Positions 8,585-18,461 of a stretch of 64,000 bases of DNA are shown here, piece after piece. A model generated the notes under the pieces. That model searched no databases and was not told the DNA's origin. It saw only the letters and a program-made list of their open reading frames with translations. The position numbers were made by a program, and so were the translations under genes. Location of the stretch: assembly GCA_027493525.1 (NCBI GenBank), contig JAOSKN010000002.1, forward strand, positions 2,327,326 through 2,391,325, given 5' to 3'. Numbering within the stretch: the stretch's first letter is position 1; each line of letters begins with the position of its first letter. The stretch is from Planctomycetota bacterium. Its GTDB lineage: Bacteria; Planctomycetota; SZUA-567; H5-PLA8.

Positions 8585-11500
8585 CCCGCGGAACGCTGGT
8601 GCTGCGCGGTCTCGTCTACCACTGGCGCGCGCATCTGGGCGTGTTGTTGGGGGCGGCCGTGGGCGGGGCGGTGCTGGTGGGCGCGCTGCTGGTCGGGGAT
8701 TCGGTCCGCTACACGCTGCGTGAGATGGCCGCCGCGCGCCTGGGCGGCGTCCGGCTCGCGCTGCCCGGCGGGGAGCGTACGTTCCGCGCGGAGCTTGCGG
8801 AGGACTTCGCGCATGCCGCCGGCGGGCGGGCCGCGCCGGTGTTGATGCTCAGCGGGACCGCCGCGCGGGCCGACGGCGCTTCGCGCGCCAACCGCGTGCA
8901 GGTGCTCGGGATCGAGCCGCGCTTCTGGGCGTTGGGCGGAGGGCGCGACCCGCTGGCCGGCGCGCCGCCCGATTCGGTGGTCCTCAACGAACGCCTCGCG
9001 GGGCGCCTGGGCGCCGGCCCGGGAGATACGGTGATCCTGCGCATGCAGAAGCCCAGCCGGCTTTCGCGCGACGCGCCGCTCTCGCCCGAAGAGGACGCGG
9101 CGGTGGCCTGGCGGCTGACGGTGGCGGGCGTCGCCGGCGACGCGGACTTCGGGCGCTTCTCGCTCCAGGCCAACCAGGTGCCGCCGTTCAACGCCTACGT
9201 TCCCCTCGAGCGCTTGCAGGCCAAGGTCGCCGTGCCCGGCCGCGTGAACCTGCTGCTCTCCGACGCGGAAGGCCCCGCCGAGGAGGCCGGCGCGAAACTT
9301 GCCGGCGCCTGGCGGCTCGAAGACGCCGACCTGAGCCTCAAGGCTGCGCCGCTCGGCCCCGAACTGCGCAGCGGGCGGGTCTTCGTCGATGCGCCGATCT
9401 CCGCCGCGGCGTTGAAACCCATCGAAGGCGCCGCGCCGCCGCGCGGCATCCTGACGTACCTCGTGAACGAGTTGCGCTTCGGCGAGAAGAGCGTGCCGTA
9501 CAGCATGGTCGCGGCTCTCGACGGCGAGCCCATTCCCGCGGGCCTCGGCGACGAAGAGATCGCGGTCAACGCCTGGCTCGCGGAGGACCTGGGCTGCAAG
9601 ACCGGCGACGAAATCGAGCTGGCCTATTTCGAGGTCGGCGCGATGCGGACGCTGGTGGAAGTTTCCGCGCGCTTCAAGGTCCGCGCGGTCGTGCCGCTCG
9701 AAGGGGCCGCGCGGGATCCGAGCCTGATGCCGGACTTCCCGGGGCTCAAGGACAGCAAGGACTGCAAGGACTGGGATCCCGGCTTCCCGCTCAAGCTGGA
9801 CCGCATCCGCGACCGCGACGAGACGTACTGGGACGAGCACAAGGGCACGCCCAAGGCCTTCGTGTCCCTCAAGGCGGGGCGGGCGATGTGGGCCAACCGC
9901 TTTGGAGACCTCACGGCGGTCCGCTACCCCGGCGCGACGGAAGAAGCCGTGCGCGAGGCGCTGCGCGCGCGGCTGCGCCCGGAGATGGCGGGGCTGGCCT
10001 TCGTGGACGCCGGGGCGCAGGCGCGGATCGCCGGGGCGCAGGCGCTCGACTTCGGCCCGCTCTTCATCGGGTTCAGCTTCTTTCTTATCGCGGCGGCGGT
10101 GCTGCTGATGGGGCTGCTCTTCGCGTTCGGGGTCGAGCGGCGCGCGAGCGAGACCGGCATCCTGCTGGCGGTGGGCTTCCGTCCGGGGGTCGCGCGGCGG
10201 CTGATGCTCCTGGAGGCCGCGGTTCCGGCCGCGCTGGGCGGCGCATTGGGGACGCTCGGCGGGCTCGTCTACGCGCGCGCGATGCTGCACGGTCTGTCGA
10301 CGCTCTGGCGCGACGCGGTGCGGACCTCCGCCTTGCGTTTTCACGCCGAACCGGCCACGCTCGCGATCGGCGCGCTGGCGAGCACGCTGGTGGCCTTCGG
10401 CGCGATCTGGCTCGTGCTGCGCCGGCAGCGGAAACTCGAGGCGCGCGAACTGCTCGCGGGGAGCGCGGAAGGCGCGGGTCCGGCGCCGGCCGGGGGACGC
10501 GGCTGCGCATCGCCGCCGCGCTCTGCGGCCTGGGCGCGGCGGGATTGGCGTTCTCGATGGCGGGCCGGCGCGATCCGGCGGCCGCGGGGGCCTTCTTCGG
10601 CGCCGGGGCGCTGCTGCTTGCCGCGGCGCTCAGCGGCTGCGCGCTCGGGTTGCGCCGGCTGGGCCGCGCGGATTCCTCGCGCCCGACGCTTGGCGCGATC
10701 GGGCTGCGCGCGGCGGCGCGCCGGCGCGGGCGCAGCCTCGCCACGGTGGGGCTGCTGGCCTGCGGCAGCTTCCTGGTGATCTCCGTCGGCGCGTTCAGGC
10801 TCGACGCCGAATCCGGCGCCGAGCGGCGCGAAAGCGGCACGGGCGGCTTCGCGCTGTACGCCGAGGCGGCCTTTCCCATCGTCTACGATCTCAACCTGGC
10901 CGGCGGGCGGCGGCAATTCGCGCTCGACGACGAACCCCTCGCCGGCGCGGCCTTCGTGCCCTTCCGCCTGCGCGAGGGCGACGAGGCCAGTTGCCTGAAC
11001 CTCAACCGCGCGCAGACGCCCCGCCTGCTGGGCGTCCGGCCGAACGCGCTGGCCGAACGCAAGGCGTTCGCCTTCGCCGAGGTCCTGCCGGGCCTGCCGG
11101 CGGCGGAAAACCCGTGGCTCCTGCTGGACCGGGCGCTCCCCGACGGCGCCGTGCCGGCCGTCGCCGACCAGAACTCGATCCTCTGGGCGCTGGGACGGAA
11201 GGTGGGCGACACGCTCGAATTCCGGGACGAACGCGGGAACCCGTTCCAGGTCCGCCTCGTGGCGGGGCTGGCCAACTCGATCCTGCAAGGCAGTCTGATC
11301 GTGAGCGAGCGGGCCTTCGTCGAGAAGTACCCGTCCGAGGCCGGCTATCGAATATTCCTGGTGGATGCGCCGTTCGAGAAGCGCGAGGCGCTCTCGGCGT
11401 ACCTGTCGCGGCAGTTGCAGGACGCGGGCCTGGAAGTGCAGCCGGCCGCGCTGCGGCTGGCGGAGTTCAACGCGGTGCAGAACACGTACCTCTCGACCTT

Positions 11501-11852
11501 CCAGGTTCTAGGCGGGCTGGGGTTGATGCTGGGGAGCCTCGGGCTGGGCGTGGTCTTGCTTCGGAACGTGTTGGAGCGCCGAGGCGAACTCGGCGTGCTC
11601 CGCGCGGTCGGGTTCCGGGTGGGCACGCTGGAGAAGCTGGTCGCGGGCGAACACGGCGCGCTCCTGCTGGCGGGGCTGGCTTGCGGCATGGGCGCCGCGG
11701 CGCTGGCGGTCCTGCCGACCGGCGCCAGCCTGGCATACGGCACGCTGGGCCTCACGCTCCTGGGCGTGCTCGCCTGCGGCGCGGGCATCACCTGGCTCGC
11801 CGCGCGCTGGGCGCTGCGCGGGGAGTTGATCGAAGCGTTGCAGGAGGAGTAG
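8581..11852 (+). CDS. FtsX-family ABC transporter permease, large (one frameshift)
   Basis: About 1,090 residues when repaired. It has an N-terminal transmembrane helix (GVLLGAAVGGAVLVGALLVG), a long extracytoplasmic MacB-PCD-like domain, a three-helix FtsX core (FGPLFIGFSFFLIAAAVLLMGLLFAFGVERR then AVGFRPGVARRLM), a second periplasmic domain and a final FtsX core (GELGVLRAVGFRVGTLEKLV). This is the LolC/MacB-like permease type that drives lipoprotein or lipid extraction with an ATPase; no ATPase lies beside it. The frame breaks at five G (10492-10496). Adding one G gives GPAPAGGTRLRIAAALCG and continuous coding, so an indel error is likely. It is coupled to the PHP gene by a 4-base overlap. 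Confidence 0.85.
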
Positions 11853-11863
11853 GACAAGCAGTC

Positions 11864-11898
11864 ATCGGCGATCGGTAAACAGCGAACGGTAACGGCAA
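11864..11898. repeat. degenerate heptanucleotide array (5 units)
   Basis: Units ATCGGCG, ATCGGTA, AACAGCG, AACGGTA, ACGGCAA keep strict 7-nt phase. They begin 12 bases after the FtsX permease stop codon. Confidence 0.6.
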
Positions 11899-11960
11899 CT
11901 ACGAAAGTGCTGGTGCTTGCGCAGATCCCAGATCGCTGGCCGTTCCGGGAAGGAGCCACG

Positions 11961-12608
11961 GTGCGTATTTGGATGCCCATTCTGCTTGCCATGCTGACGC
12001 TACCCGCGTTTGGCGGCGAGGATGCTTTATATCGGAACGATTTCGAGCAAGCCGCGGAAGGCGGCGCGCCGGAAGAGATGATGCCGCTGGGCGGCACGTG
12101 GAAGGTCGTGGTGCGCGACGGCGGCAAGGCGTTGGAGCTTGAGCCGCAGCCGCTCGAAGGCCACTGCATGCTCTTTGGCCCGGAGCGCAAGGGCGCGTTG
12201 GAGGTTTCCGCCCGCGCGCTGGGCTCCCGCGTGCGGAGGCTTGCGCCGGTTTTCGGGATCGGGCTGGGCGGCGTGACGGGATTCGTGCTGAAGGTCGCGC
12301 CGGCGAAGGACGCGCTGGAACTCTGGTACGAGGAGAAGCCCGCCGCGAAGGTCGAATACAAAGGCTTCAAGAGCGGCGCGTGGCTGCGCTTGAAGCTGAG
12401 ACTGGTCCAGCCTGACGAGGCGACCTGGCGCGCGGAAGGGAAGGTCTGGCTGGACGGGGAGCCCGAACCCGCGGAGTGGCCGATTCGGCACGAGGTCAAG
12501 CAGGCGCCGCCGCCCGGCCGCCCGGCGCTCTGGGGCGCCCCCTATGCCGGCACGCCGATTCGCTTCGACGATTTGAGCGTGCTGGAACCCAAGGCGGGGG
12601 AGAAGTAA
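11961..12608 (+). CDS. secreted protein of unknown function, jelly-roll-like
   Basis: 215 residues from a GTG start chosen because AAGGAG sits five bases upstream and the product then begins with a signal peptide (MRIWMPILLAMLTLPAFGGE). The mature part starts LYRNDFEQ and ends APYAGTPIRFDDLSVLE, a pattern common in LamG/concanavalin-like or DUF1080-type beta-sandwich proteins of Planctomycetes. No catalytic motif is recognised. A longer frame opens at 11907, but that extension lies partly in heptamer-type sequence and lacks a ribosome site. Confidence 0.65.
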   Translation: MRIWMPILLAMLTLPAFGGEDALYRNDFEQAAEGGAPEEMMPLGGTWKVVVRDGGKALELEPQPLEGHCMLFGPERKGALEVSARALGSRVRRLAPVFGIGLGGVTGFVLKVAPAKDALELWYEEKPAAKVEYKGFKSGAWLRLKLRLVQPDEATWRAEGKVWLDGEPEPAEWPIRHEVKQAPPPGRPALWGAPYAGTPIRFDDLSVLEPKAGEK

Positions 12609-12635
12609 CCGCTCAGCCGGCCGAAGTCCGCACGC

Positions 12636-13010
12636 TCAACTGCGCACCAGGGAGAGGATCGCGAGGATCCCCATGAAGACGCTCGGCGCCAGATAGATCA
12701 GCGCGATGTTCTTGACGCGCTCGCCGCCTTTCGCGCCGATGCTGTTGACGTGATAGATCGCCAGGAACGCGTAATTCAGCGCCACGCCGATGCCGACGGA
12801 GAAGGCGGCGACGAGGTGCTCCCGCTCCGACATCACGAAGCATACGCACCCGACCCAGCCCAGGAACATGATCGTCTGGATCACGTCCGACGAGGTCCAC
12901 TCGAAGAACAGGCTGAGGCCGGATCTGCGATCCTTGAGCTCCCCAGCGGGGTGGGGCGCCTCTTCCGCGGGCGCCGCGGGATCGGGATCGGATTGAGCGT
13001 CTTCGTCCAT
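12636..13010 (-). CDS. small membrane protein, unknown function
   Basis: 124 residues from the ATG at 13010 (MDEDAQSDP), preceded at some distance by AAGGAG. An acidic, Pro-rich cytoplasmic N-terminus is followed by three predicted helices (VIQTIMFLGWVGCVCFVM, LVAAFSVGIGVALNYAFLAIYHV, NIALIYLAPSVFMGILAILSLV). An ATG 11 codons upstream is possible. It lies convergent with the preceding secreted protein gene and divergent from the ECF sigma gene. No family recognised. Confidence 0.6.
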   Translation of the reverse strand: MDEDAQSDPDPAAPAEEAPHPAGELKDRRSGLSLFFEWTSSDVIQTIMFLGWVGCVCFVMSEREHLVAAFSVGIGVALNYAFLAIYHVNSIGAKGGERVKNIALIYLAPSVFMGILAILSLVRS

Positions 13011-13237
13011 GCTCGGGCTCGTCTCCTTCCTTATATACGCCATCTTAACCCGATTTCACGATTCGCCACCAGTGGTTCGAGCGGCCCGGTGTTTGCGTTT
13101 ACTCTCCAATGGAACACGGGTGCACGGGAGGCCTGATCGGGAATCGAACGGGACTGCGGGGAAACCCCACAACGGTCCGTTCAGCAGGCCAACGGTGCTT
13201 AGGAAGCCAACACGAAATCGAGCGGAGCCCCTCAGCC

Positions 13238-13804
13238 ATGACCAAACTCGCCGAAGGCGCCCTGATCGACACGTTTCGCCGCGGGAACCGTGAAGCGTTC
13301 ACGGAACTCTTCGAGTCCAACCAGCGCCGGGTCTTCCGGCTGGCGCTGCACGTGTTACATCACGAAGAGGCCGCCAACGACGTGGTTCAGGAGGTCTTCA
13401 TCCGGGCCTACGAGGAGCTGCCCGAATGGCGCGGCGAGGCCCGCTTCAGCACGTGGCTGTACCGGACCACGCTAAACGTGTGCTTTGAGCGCATCCGGAG
13501 CGAGGACCGGCAGCGGCGGATCCGCGACCGGCAGGCGCAGGAGGTTCCCCATCACGCGCCCGAGTCGAACGCCATAGCCGGCGAAGCGCTCCGCGCGATC
13601 GAGCGCGCCGTCAAGCGCCTGCCGCGCCAGCAGCGCATGATCTTCATCCTCAAGCAGTACGACGAACTCCGCTTTAACGACATCGCCCGCAAGCTGGAGA
13701 TCACCGAGGGCGGCGCGAAGGCCAGCTACCATAAGGCCCTGATGGCCCTGCGCGGCATGCTGCGGCAGTGGGCGCCTGGCGCGGCGATGGCGGCGAGCGC
13801 GTAA
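13238..13804 (+). CDS. ECF-type RNA polymerase sigma factor
   Basis: 188 residues. Region 2 is FRRGNREAFTELFESNQRRVFRLALHVL followed by DVVQEVFIRAYEELPEWRGEARFSTWLYR, the usual core-binding and -10 recognition segments. Region 4 is LPRQQRMIFILKQYDELRFNDIARKLEITEGGAKASYHKALMALR, the -35 reader. The frame stays open upstream to 13109, but the ATG at 13238, with GGAG ahead of it, matches family length. No zinc-finger anti-sigma gene is adjacent, so its control is not visible. Confidence 0.9.
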   Translation: MTKLAEGALIDTFRRGNREAFTELFESNQRRVFRLALHVLHHEEAANDVVQEVFIRAYEELPEWRGEARFSTWLYRTTLNVCFERIRSEDRQRRIRDRQAQEVPHHAPESNAIAGEALRAIERAVKRLPRQQRMIFILKQYDELRFNDIARKLEITEGGAKASYHKALMALRGMLRQWAPGAAMAASA

Positions 13805-13805
13805 C

Positions 13806-13826
13806 ACTGAAACGTGAAACGTGAAA
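13806..13826. repeat. heptanucleotide array (ACTGAAA, CGTGAAA x2)
   Basis: Three in-phase 7-nt units start one base after the sigma factor stop codon. The rest of the gap to 14004, between the convergent sigma and sbcC genes, shows no coding frame and no convincing terminator. Confidence 0.55.
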
Positions 13827-14004
13827 GGATTTGGTGGCGGGCATTCCTTCGGATTGCCACGCATCAGGTCTTCTCACGTTTTTGAAAAGCGTCCGCCTAC
13901 CCTTTGAGCGCGCCCCTCGCGCCCCGCTGCGCCAACCCTACGCGTCCACTACGGTCCCCGCCGATGCCGAATAGCCCAGCATGACCGTGTGCTCGACGCT
14001 GCCG

Positions 14005-16998
14005 TCAGAAGGCGTCGTCGTGGCTCACGACGATGAGTTGCTCGAAGCCGGAGACGCGCTGGGCTTCGACGAGGGCGGCGGCGAGCAATTGGCGGGATTC
14101 GGCGTCGAGGCCGTAGGTGGGTTCGTCGAAGATGCAGAGCCCCGCGGCGCTGAACTGCTGGACCAAGGCGAGCTGGACGGCGAGGACGGCCTTGATCTTC
14201 TGGCCGCCGCTGAGCATGGCGAAGCGGCGCAGGCCGGTAGAGGTCGCCACGCGCAATTCGTAATGTTCGTGGTCCCAGTGGAGCTGGCCCGGATCGAGAG
14301 GCGAGAGCGCGTTGTAGATCCGCTGCGCGCGTTCGGTGACGGCGCGGACGAGTTGTTCGGCGACGCGCGGCCCGGCTTGGCGCAGGACCCAGCGCGCGTG
14401 GTCGAGCAGGTCGCGGCGGGCTTCCACGAGATCCTTGCGCGCGGTCTCGACGCGCAGCCGCTCCAGCGCGGCCTTGCGGCGTTCGACCCGCTGCAGAGCC
14501 TGGACCCGCTGTTGCTCGTCGCGTTCCAGGTCCTTCTCCAGCCCGCCAAAGGCGCGCATGGCCTCTTGCAGGAGGTTTCGCGCGGCTTCGTGCGCGCCGG
14601 CATGGTAAGCCTGCGCGGCGGTATCGCGTTCACGCAGTGCGGTCGCGGCGGCTCCCTTCGCGCGCTCCAGTTCGCCCACCGCAACGGCCAGGTCGGCCCG
14701 GGCCTGGGCCAGACGGGCGGCGTCGTTTTCCGCGGCGATATAAAGCAGGTGCGGCTCGCGGCATGCCTCCAGCGTCCGCTGGGCTTCGGCTTCCCGCGCG
14801 TCGAGCCCGGCCACGCCGGACTGCTGTTTCGCGAGGTCGTCGATGCTCGCCTTCAATTTCTCGGTCTCGGCGAGCGCCTCGGAGGCGGCGCGGCGCTGGG
14901 CCTGCCAGCGCTCGCGGCGCTGCTCCAGGTCCGCGCGCCGCTCGGCGAGCGCCTGCTCCTCCTGTTCCAGGCGCTGCCGTTCGAGTTCGCGCAGCCGGCG
15001 GCGTTCCTCGCCGGAGCGCCGGCGCGCCTCAAGCTGCTCCGCCCAGGCCGCCAGCGGGCGCGCGTAGGCCTCGGCGTAGGCGCAGAAGGCCTGCGCGACC
15101 TTGGGCGCGCGCTCGAGCGCCTCCCAAGGCTGCTCGCCCGGCGGAGGCAGTTCCGGGACGTCAGGCAGCGGCGCCCGCGCGGCTTCCTCGCCAAGGTTTC
15201 GCGCCAGTTCGTCGAAGGCTTCGCGCGCGTCGAGATCCCCGGCGAGGCGGCGCTGCTGGTCGAGTTCCTTCAGCGCGCGGTCGGCCTGCTGGAGCCATTC
15301 CTTGGACTTCTCGATCTCCCGTTGCGCGGTTTTGGCGCGGGCGTCGGCCGCCTGCCAGGCACCTTCGGCCTGCTGCGCCTTCGCTTGCACGGCTTCCAGC
15401 ATCTCGTCGAACTGGACTTCGGTGAGGACCAGCTTTCCCGCGTCGAACTGCCGGCATCGTTCGGCGAGGAGCGGGCAGACGCGGCCCTCTTCGAGCTGCC
15501 GCGTGAGTTCGCGCCGGGAGTCCCGCCGCGCCTGGACGCGCTCGAGCTCCAGGCGCGCCTGCTCGTGGAGGGTCCGCAGGCGCTCGCATGCCTCGTTGGC
15601 GCGGATGCCCACGTCGGGATCGAAGGACGCGAGCGCGCGGTTGGCCTCGGCGGTCTCCCGGCCGGCTTCGCGGCAGCGTTCGGCGGCCACGCCCAGGCGG
15701 AGGGCCCAGCGTTCGGCTTCGGCGAGGCACGCGCGGAGGGTCTCGTCGCCGGCCGCGCCGGGCGCGGGCGGCTCGGCGTGGGAGGCCTCGAAGGCGCCGC
15801 GGCGGGCCTGGAGCTGGGCTTCCCTGACCGCGAGGTCCTCGCCGCGCCGCTCGCCGTCCTCGCGCAACTCGCGCGCGAGCCGGTCGGCCTCTTGCGCGCG
15901 GGTCTCGGCGGCGGCCTTGCGCTGCTGCAACTGCGAGAGCCGCTCGCGGAAGCGTTCGTACTCGGCGCGCCGCGCGGCGATCTCGCGCCGCTCGCCCTCG
16001 GCTTTCAGGTAGCGTGCGTGCTCTTCCGCGGTCGATTCAAGGATCTTCCGCGCATCCTCGGCGCGCTGGAGCTGCGCGCTGCGCTCGACGGCGGCCTGGT
16101 CGGCGAGGGTCAGTTCGCGCTGCGCCTGTGAAAGCGCCTGCGCGGTGCGCTGGACGGCTTGCTGTTGGATTTCGCATTGCGCGAGCCCTTCGCGCGCCCG
16201 GTGCAGCGCCGCGCGCTGGGCCTCCAGGCGCGCCTTGGCCTCGGCGATGCGGCGCTCCAGTTCCGCCGCTTCCTGCTCGGCGCCCGCGTTGAATTCCGCT
16301 TCCGCCCGCGCGACCTTGATGTTCCCCAGGGCTTCCTGAAGCTCGAGCGCGAGCCGCGCGCCGGCGTCCTTCAGGTCGTGGAAGCAGCGCTCGTAAATCT
16401 CGACGTCGAGGATCGGGGCGAAGTAGCGGCGCGCTTCGACGGGCGTGAACTCGAAGGGGTCGATGAAGCGCCCTTGCCTGACCCCGACGAGTTTGCGGAA
16501 GTGCTCGGGCAGGTGCGCGGCGTGCGGGAGCCCCGCGGCCGCCGCCAGGAAGCGCTTCACCTCGTCCTCGGTCTCGTGCGTGATGAAGCCGCTCTCGTCG
16601 CTGATCGTCCAGCGCTGCTTGCTGCGCTTGCCGACGCCGCGGCGCACGCGCAGCAGCCCCTCGGCGGCGACGAGCTCCACTTCGATCTCGCCTTCGTCGG
16701 CGCCCTGGCGCACGAAGACGCTGTCGAGTTCCACCCGCGAACCGGTCTCGGGGGCGCAGTCGAAGAGCGCGTAGCCGAGGGCCTCGATGAGCGTGGTCTT
16801 GCCCGAGCCGTTAGGGCCGGCGATCCGGTTGAGCCCGCGTTCGAGCCGTATCGTCAGGCCGCGCCCTTCGGCGCCCGGGCCGAACGACTTGACGTCGCGC
16901 AGGCGCACGGAGCGGATCCGATACCCCGCGCGCGGCGGCGTCAGGCTCGCCGTGGCGGGGGCCGGTTCCAAGGCCGCGGTTGATTCCTCGTGGGACAT
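14005..16998 (-). CDS. sbcC: SbcC/Rad50-type nuclease-complex ATPase
   Basis: 997 residues; SMC-like ATPase that works with SbcD to process DNA ends and hairpins. Walker A is GPNGSGKTT at 61-69. Two long coiled-coil arms rich in Glu, Arg, Gln and Ala follow. The ABC signature is LSGGQ, with Walker B LCIFDEPTYGLD and a final VVSHDD. Midway between the arms sits VCPLLAERC, with Cys508 and Cys515 spaced C-x6-C rather than the canonical CxxC zinc hook. The frame extends to 17055, but that extension is translated heptamer repeat; the ATG at 16998 has GGGAG close upstream. sbcD lies immediately upstream on the same strand, so the two probably share a transcript. Confidence 0.93.
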   Translation of the reverse strand: MSHEESTAALEPAPATASLTPPRAGYRIRSVRLRDVKSFGPGAEGRGLTIRLERGLNRIAGPNGSGKTTLIEALGYALFDCAPETGSRVELDSVFVRQGADEGEIEVELVAAEGLLRVRRGVGKRSKQRWTISDESGFITHETEDEVKRFLAAAAGLPHAAHLPEHFRKLVGVRQGRFIDPFEFTPVEARRYFAPILDVEIYERCFHDLKDAGARLALELQEALGNIKVARAEAEFNAGAEQEAAELERRIAEAKARLEAQRAALHRAREGLAQCEIQQQAVQRTAQALSQAQRELTLADQAAVERSAQLQRAEDARKILESTAEEHARYLKAEGERREIAARRAEYERFRERLSQLQQRKAAAETRAQEADRLARELREDGERRGEDLAVREAQLQARRGAFEASHAEPPAPGAAGDETLRACLAEAERWALRLGVAAERCREAGRETAEANRALASFDPDVGIRANEACERLRTLHEQARLELERVQARRDSRRELTRQLEEGRVCPLLAERCRQFDAGKLVLTEVQFDEMLEAVQAKAQQAEGAWQAADARAKTAQREIEKSKEWLQQADRALKELDQQRRLAGDLDAREAFDELARNLGEEAARAPLPDVPELPPPGEQPWEALERAPKVAQAFCAYAEAYARPLAAWAEQLEARRRSGEERRRLRELERQRLEQEEQALAERRADLEQRRERWQAQRRAASEALAETEKLKASIDDLAKQQSGVAGLDAREAEAQRTLEACREPHLLYIAAENDAARLAQARADLAVAVGELERAKGAAATALRERDTAAQAYHAGAHEAARNLLQEAMRAFGGLEKDLERDEQQRVQALQRVERRKAALERLRVETARKDLVEARRDLLDHARWVLRQAGPRVAEQLVRAVTERAQRIYNALSPLDPGQLHWDHEHYELRVATSTGLRRFAMLSGGQKIKAVLAVQLALVQQFSAAGLCIFDEPTYGLDAESRQLLAAALVEAQRVSGFEQLIVVSHDDAF

Positions 16999-17016
16999 GG
17001 GCTCCCAATTCTCAGA

Positions 17017-17051
17017 AGTGAACAGTAAGCAGTGAATAGTAAACAGTAACA
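17017..17051. repeat. heptanucleotide array, AGTGAAC family (5 units)
   Basis: Units AGTGAAC, AGTAAGC, AGTGAAT, AGTAAAC, AGTAACA in strict 7-nt phase, in the sbcD-sbcC spacer. It is the inverted complement of the array at 17075-17137, so the spacer can fold into a long imperfect hairpin. Confidence 0.75.
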
Positions 17052-17074
17052 GCATATGCCATGGAGTATTGACT

Positions 17075-17137
17075 GTTCACTGTTCACTGTTCACTGTTCA
17101 CTGTTCACTGTTCACTGTTCACTGTTCAGTGATTACT
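17075..17137. repeat. heptanucleotide array GTTCACT (9 units)
   Basis: Seven perfect copies of GTTCACT followed by GTTCAGT and GATTACT, ending four bases from the sbcD stop codon. This is the most regular array in the window. It pairs with the inverted units at 17017-17051 across a loop of about 23 bases. Confidence 0.9.
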
Positions 17138-17141
17138 GCCC

Positions 17142-18461
17142 CTACAGCTTCCCTCTCGCCTCCACCATCGCCGCAGGCAACACGGAGGTTTCCAGCGCAT
17201 CGAGAACCGCATCGGCGCCCGCGCCGCGCGCCACTAGGGACTTCAGGCGCGCGCAGAACTCCGCCGCCTGAGGAAGCTGCTCTTCGAGTCCGTCGGGCGG
17301 CTTGGCGCGTAGGATCTCCTCCAGCGCGAGCTTCTCGATCTGCGCGGTCGAGAGCCCGGCGAGCGAAGGCGCCTGCCCGGGGCGGCCGGTGAAGAGCTGC
17401 ACGCCTTCGAGGCTCACTTCCACGCCGGCCAGGCCCGCGGCGCTCGCGAGCTGCTCGCCCAGCGCGAGCGGTTCGACGGCGATTCGCCCGATGTTGAGCT
17501 GGCCCTTCAGGACGAGCCGCACGACGGAATTCGGCGGCGGTGGATCTTCCGCAAGGAGCTTCAGCGCGGCCTGCGCGATGGCTTCGGCGCCGGCTTTGTA
17601 CTTGTTCCCGTAAGGCGTGATGTCGAGCTCGCGCGCGAGGACGGGGCGGCGCGGGCAGTCGCAGATGCGCGCGTCGGCGAGGACCAGGCCGGGCAGGGCC
17701 TCGGGATCGATGAGCACTTCCGCCCAGCCGCGCGGACCCGGGACCGCCGCTTCGTCGAGGCGGCAGTTTTCGGGCGAACCCGGGTTGACGGCCCACGGCC
17801 GGCCCTCGGGGTCGCGATGGATCATCGGCTTGTGGATGTGCCCGAGGGCCAGATAGACGAGCCGCGCCTGGAGCTTTTCGAGGGTGCTCTTCTGGAAGCC
17901 GCCGCCTTCGCCGACGAAGTACTCGGGTCCGGCATGGAGCAGCATCACCGTGGGCACGGCGTCGTCGGGCAGCGCCTCGGCCAGCGCCGCCGCGCGCCGG
18001 TCGGTCCCCGCGCCGAGGTAACCGGCGCCGACGAAGCGCACGCCGCCGACTTCGACGTAGGAACCTTCCAGCGTCTGCGGGTCGTAGCGCGTCAACTGCG
18101 GGCCTTCGGGCGTGAAGGGGGTGGTGAGCAGCGTGAGCAAACCGTCTTCGGCGAGGTAGCGTACCCAGGTAGGCCGCGCCTGGCCCAGCACCGCGCGGTC
18201 GTGGTTGCCCTCGATGGCCAGGACGGGGATGCGCGCTTTCTTGAGCGGTTGGAGCACCGCGGTGGCCTGGCGCAGGACCGGCGGCGGAATCTGCGGCGCG
18301 TCGAAGAGGTCGCCCGCGATCAGGACCACGTCGGCGCGCCAGGAACGCGCCCGGGACACGATCTGCTCGAAAGCCGCGGCGAAGTCGGAATCGGGAAGCC
18401 GGCCGTTGAGACGGCGGCGGCCCAGATGGATGTCGGCGCAATGGAGGACCTGCAAGGCCAT
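17142..18461 (-). CDS. sbcD: SbcD/Mre11-type exonuclease subunit
   Basis: 439 residues. Calcineurin-like metallophosphoesterase with every expected motif: HCADIHLG (Asp10, His12), IAGDLFD, IEGNHD, LLHAGPE and LGHIHKP, followed by VNPGSPENCRLDE. Family members form the nuclease half of the SbcCD complex, cleaving DNA hairpins and ends with Mn2+. The N-terminus MALQVLHCADIHLG places the first metal ligand at the family-typical distance from the start. It is upstream of sbcC on the same strand, separated by 143 bases of heptamer repeat. Confidence 0.95.
   Translation of the reverse strand: MALQVLHCADIHLGRRRLNGRLPDSDFAAAFEQIVSRARSWRADVVLIAGDLFDAPQIPPPVLRQATAVLQPLKKARIPVLAIEGNHDRAVLGQARPTWVRYLAEDGLLTLLTTPFTPEGPQLTRYDPQTLEGSYVEVGGVRFVGAGYLGAGTDRRAAALAEALPDDAVPTVMLLHAGPEYFVGEGGGFQKSTLEKLQARLVYLALGHIHKPMIHRDPEGRPWAVNPGSPENCRLDEAAVPGPRGWAEVLIDPEALPGLVLADARICDCPRRPVLARELDITPYGNKYKAGAEAIAQAALKLLAEDPPPPNSVVRLVLKGQLNIGRIAVEPLALGEQLASAAGLAGVEVSLEGVQLFTGRPGQAPSLAGLSTAQIEKLALEEILRAKPPDGLEEQLPQAAEFCARLKSLVARGAGADAVLDALETSVLPAAMVEARGKL

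Noticed and set aside
13081-13230. tRNA-like features upstream of the sigma factor gene (an antisense GGGAATCGAAC T-loop and a TTCCTAA loop)
   Set aside because: Neither strand gives a pairing T-stem, anticodon stem and acceptor stem together; no cloverleaf can be drawn.
16999-17055. N-terminal extension of SbcC (19 residues) to an upstream ATG
   Set aside because: The extension is encoded by heptamer-repeat sequence and lacks SbcC similarity; the ATG at 16998 has its own ribosome site.
17017-17137. CRISPR array
   Set aside because: The repeats are contiguous 7-nt units without spacers and there are no cas genes in the window.
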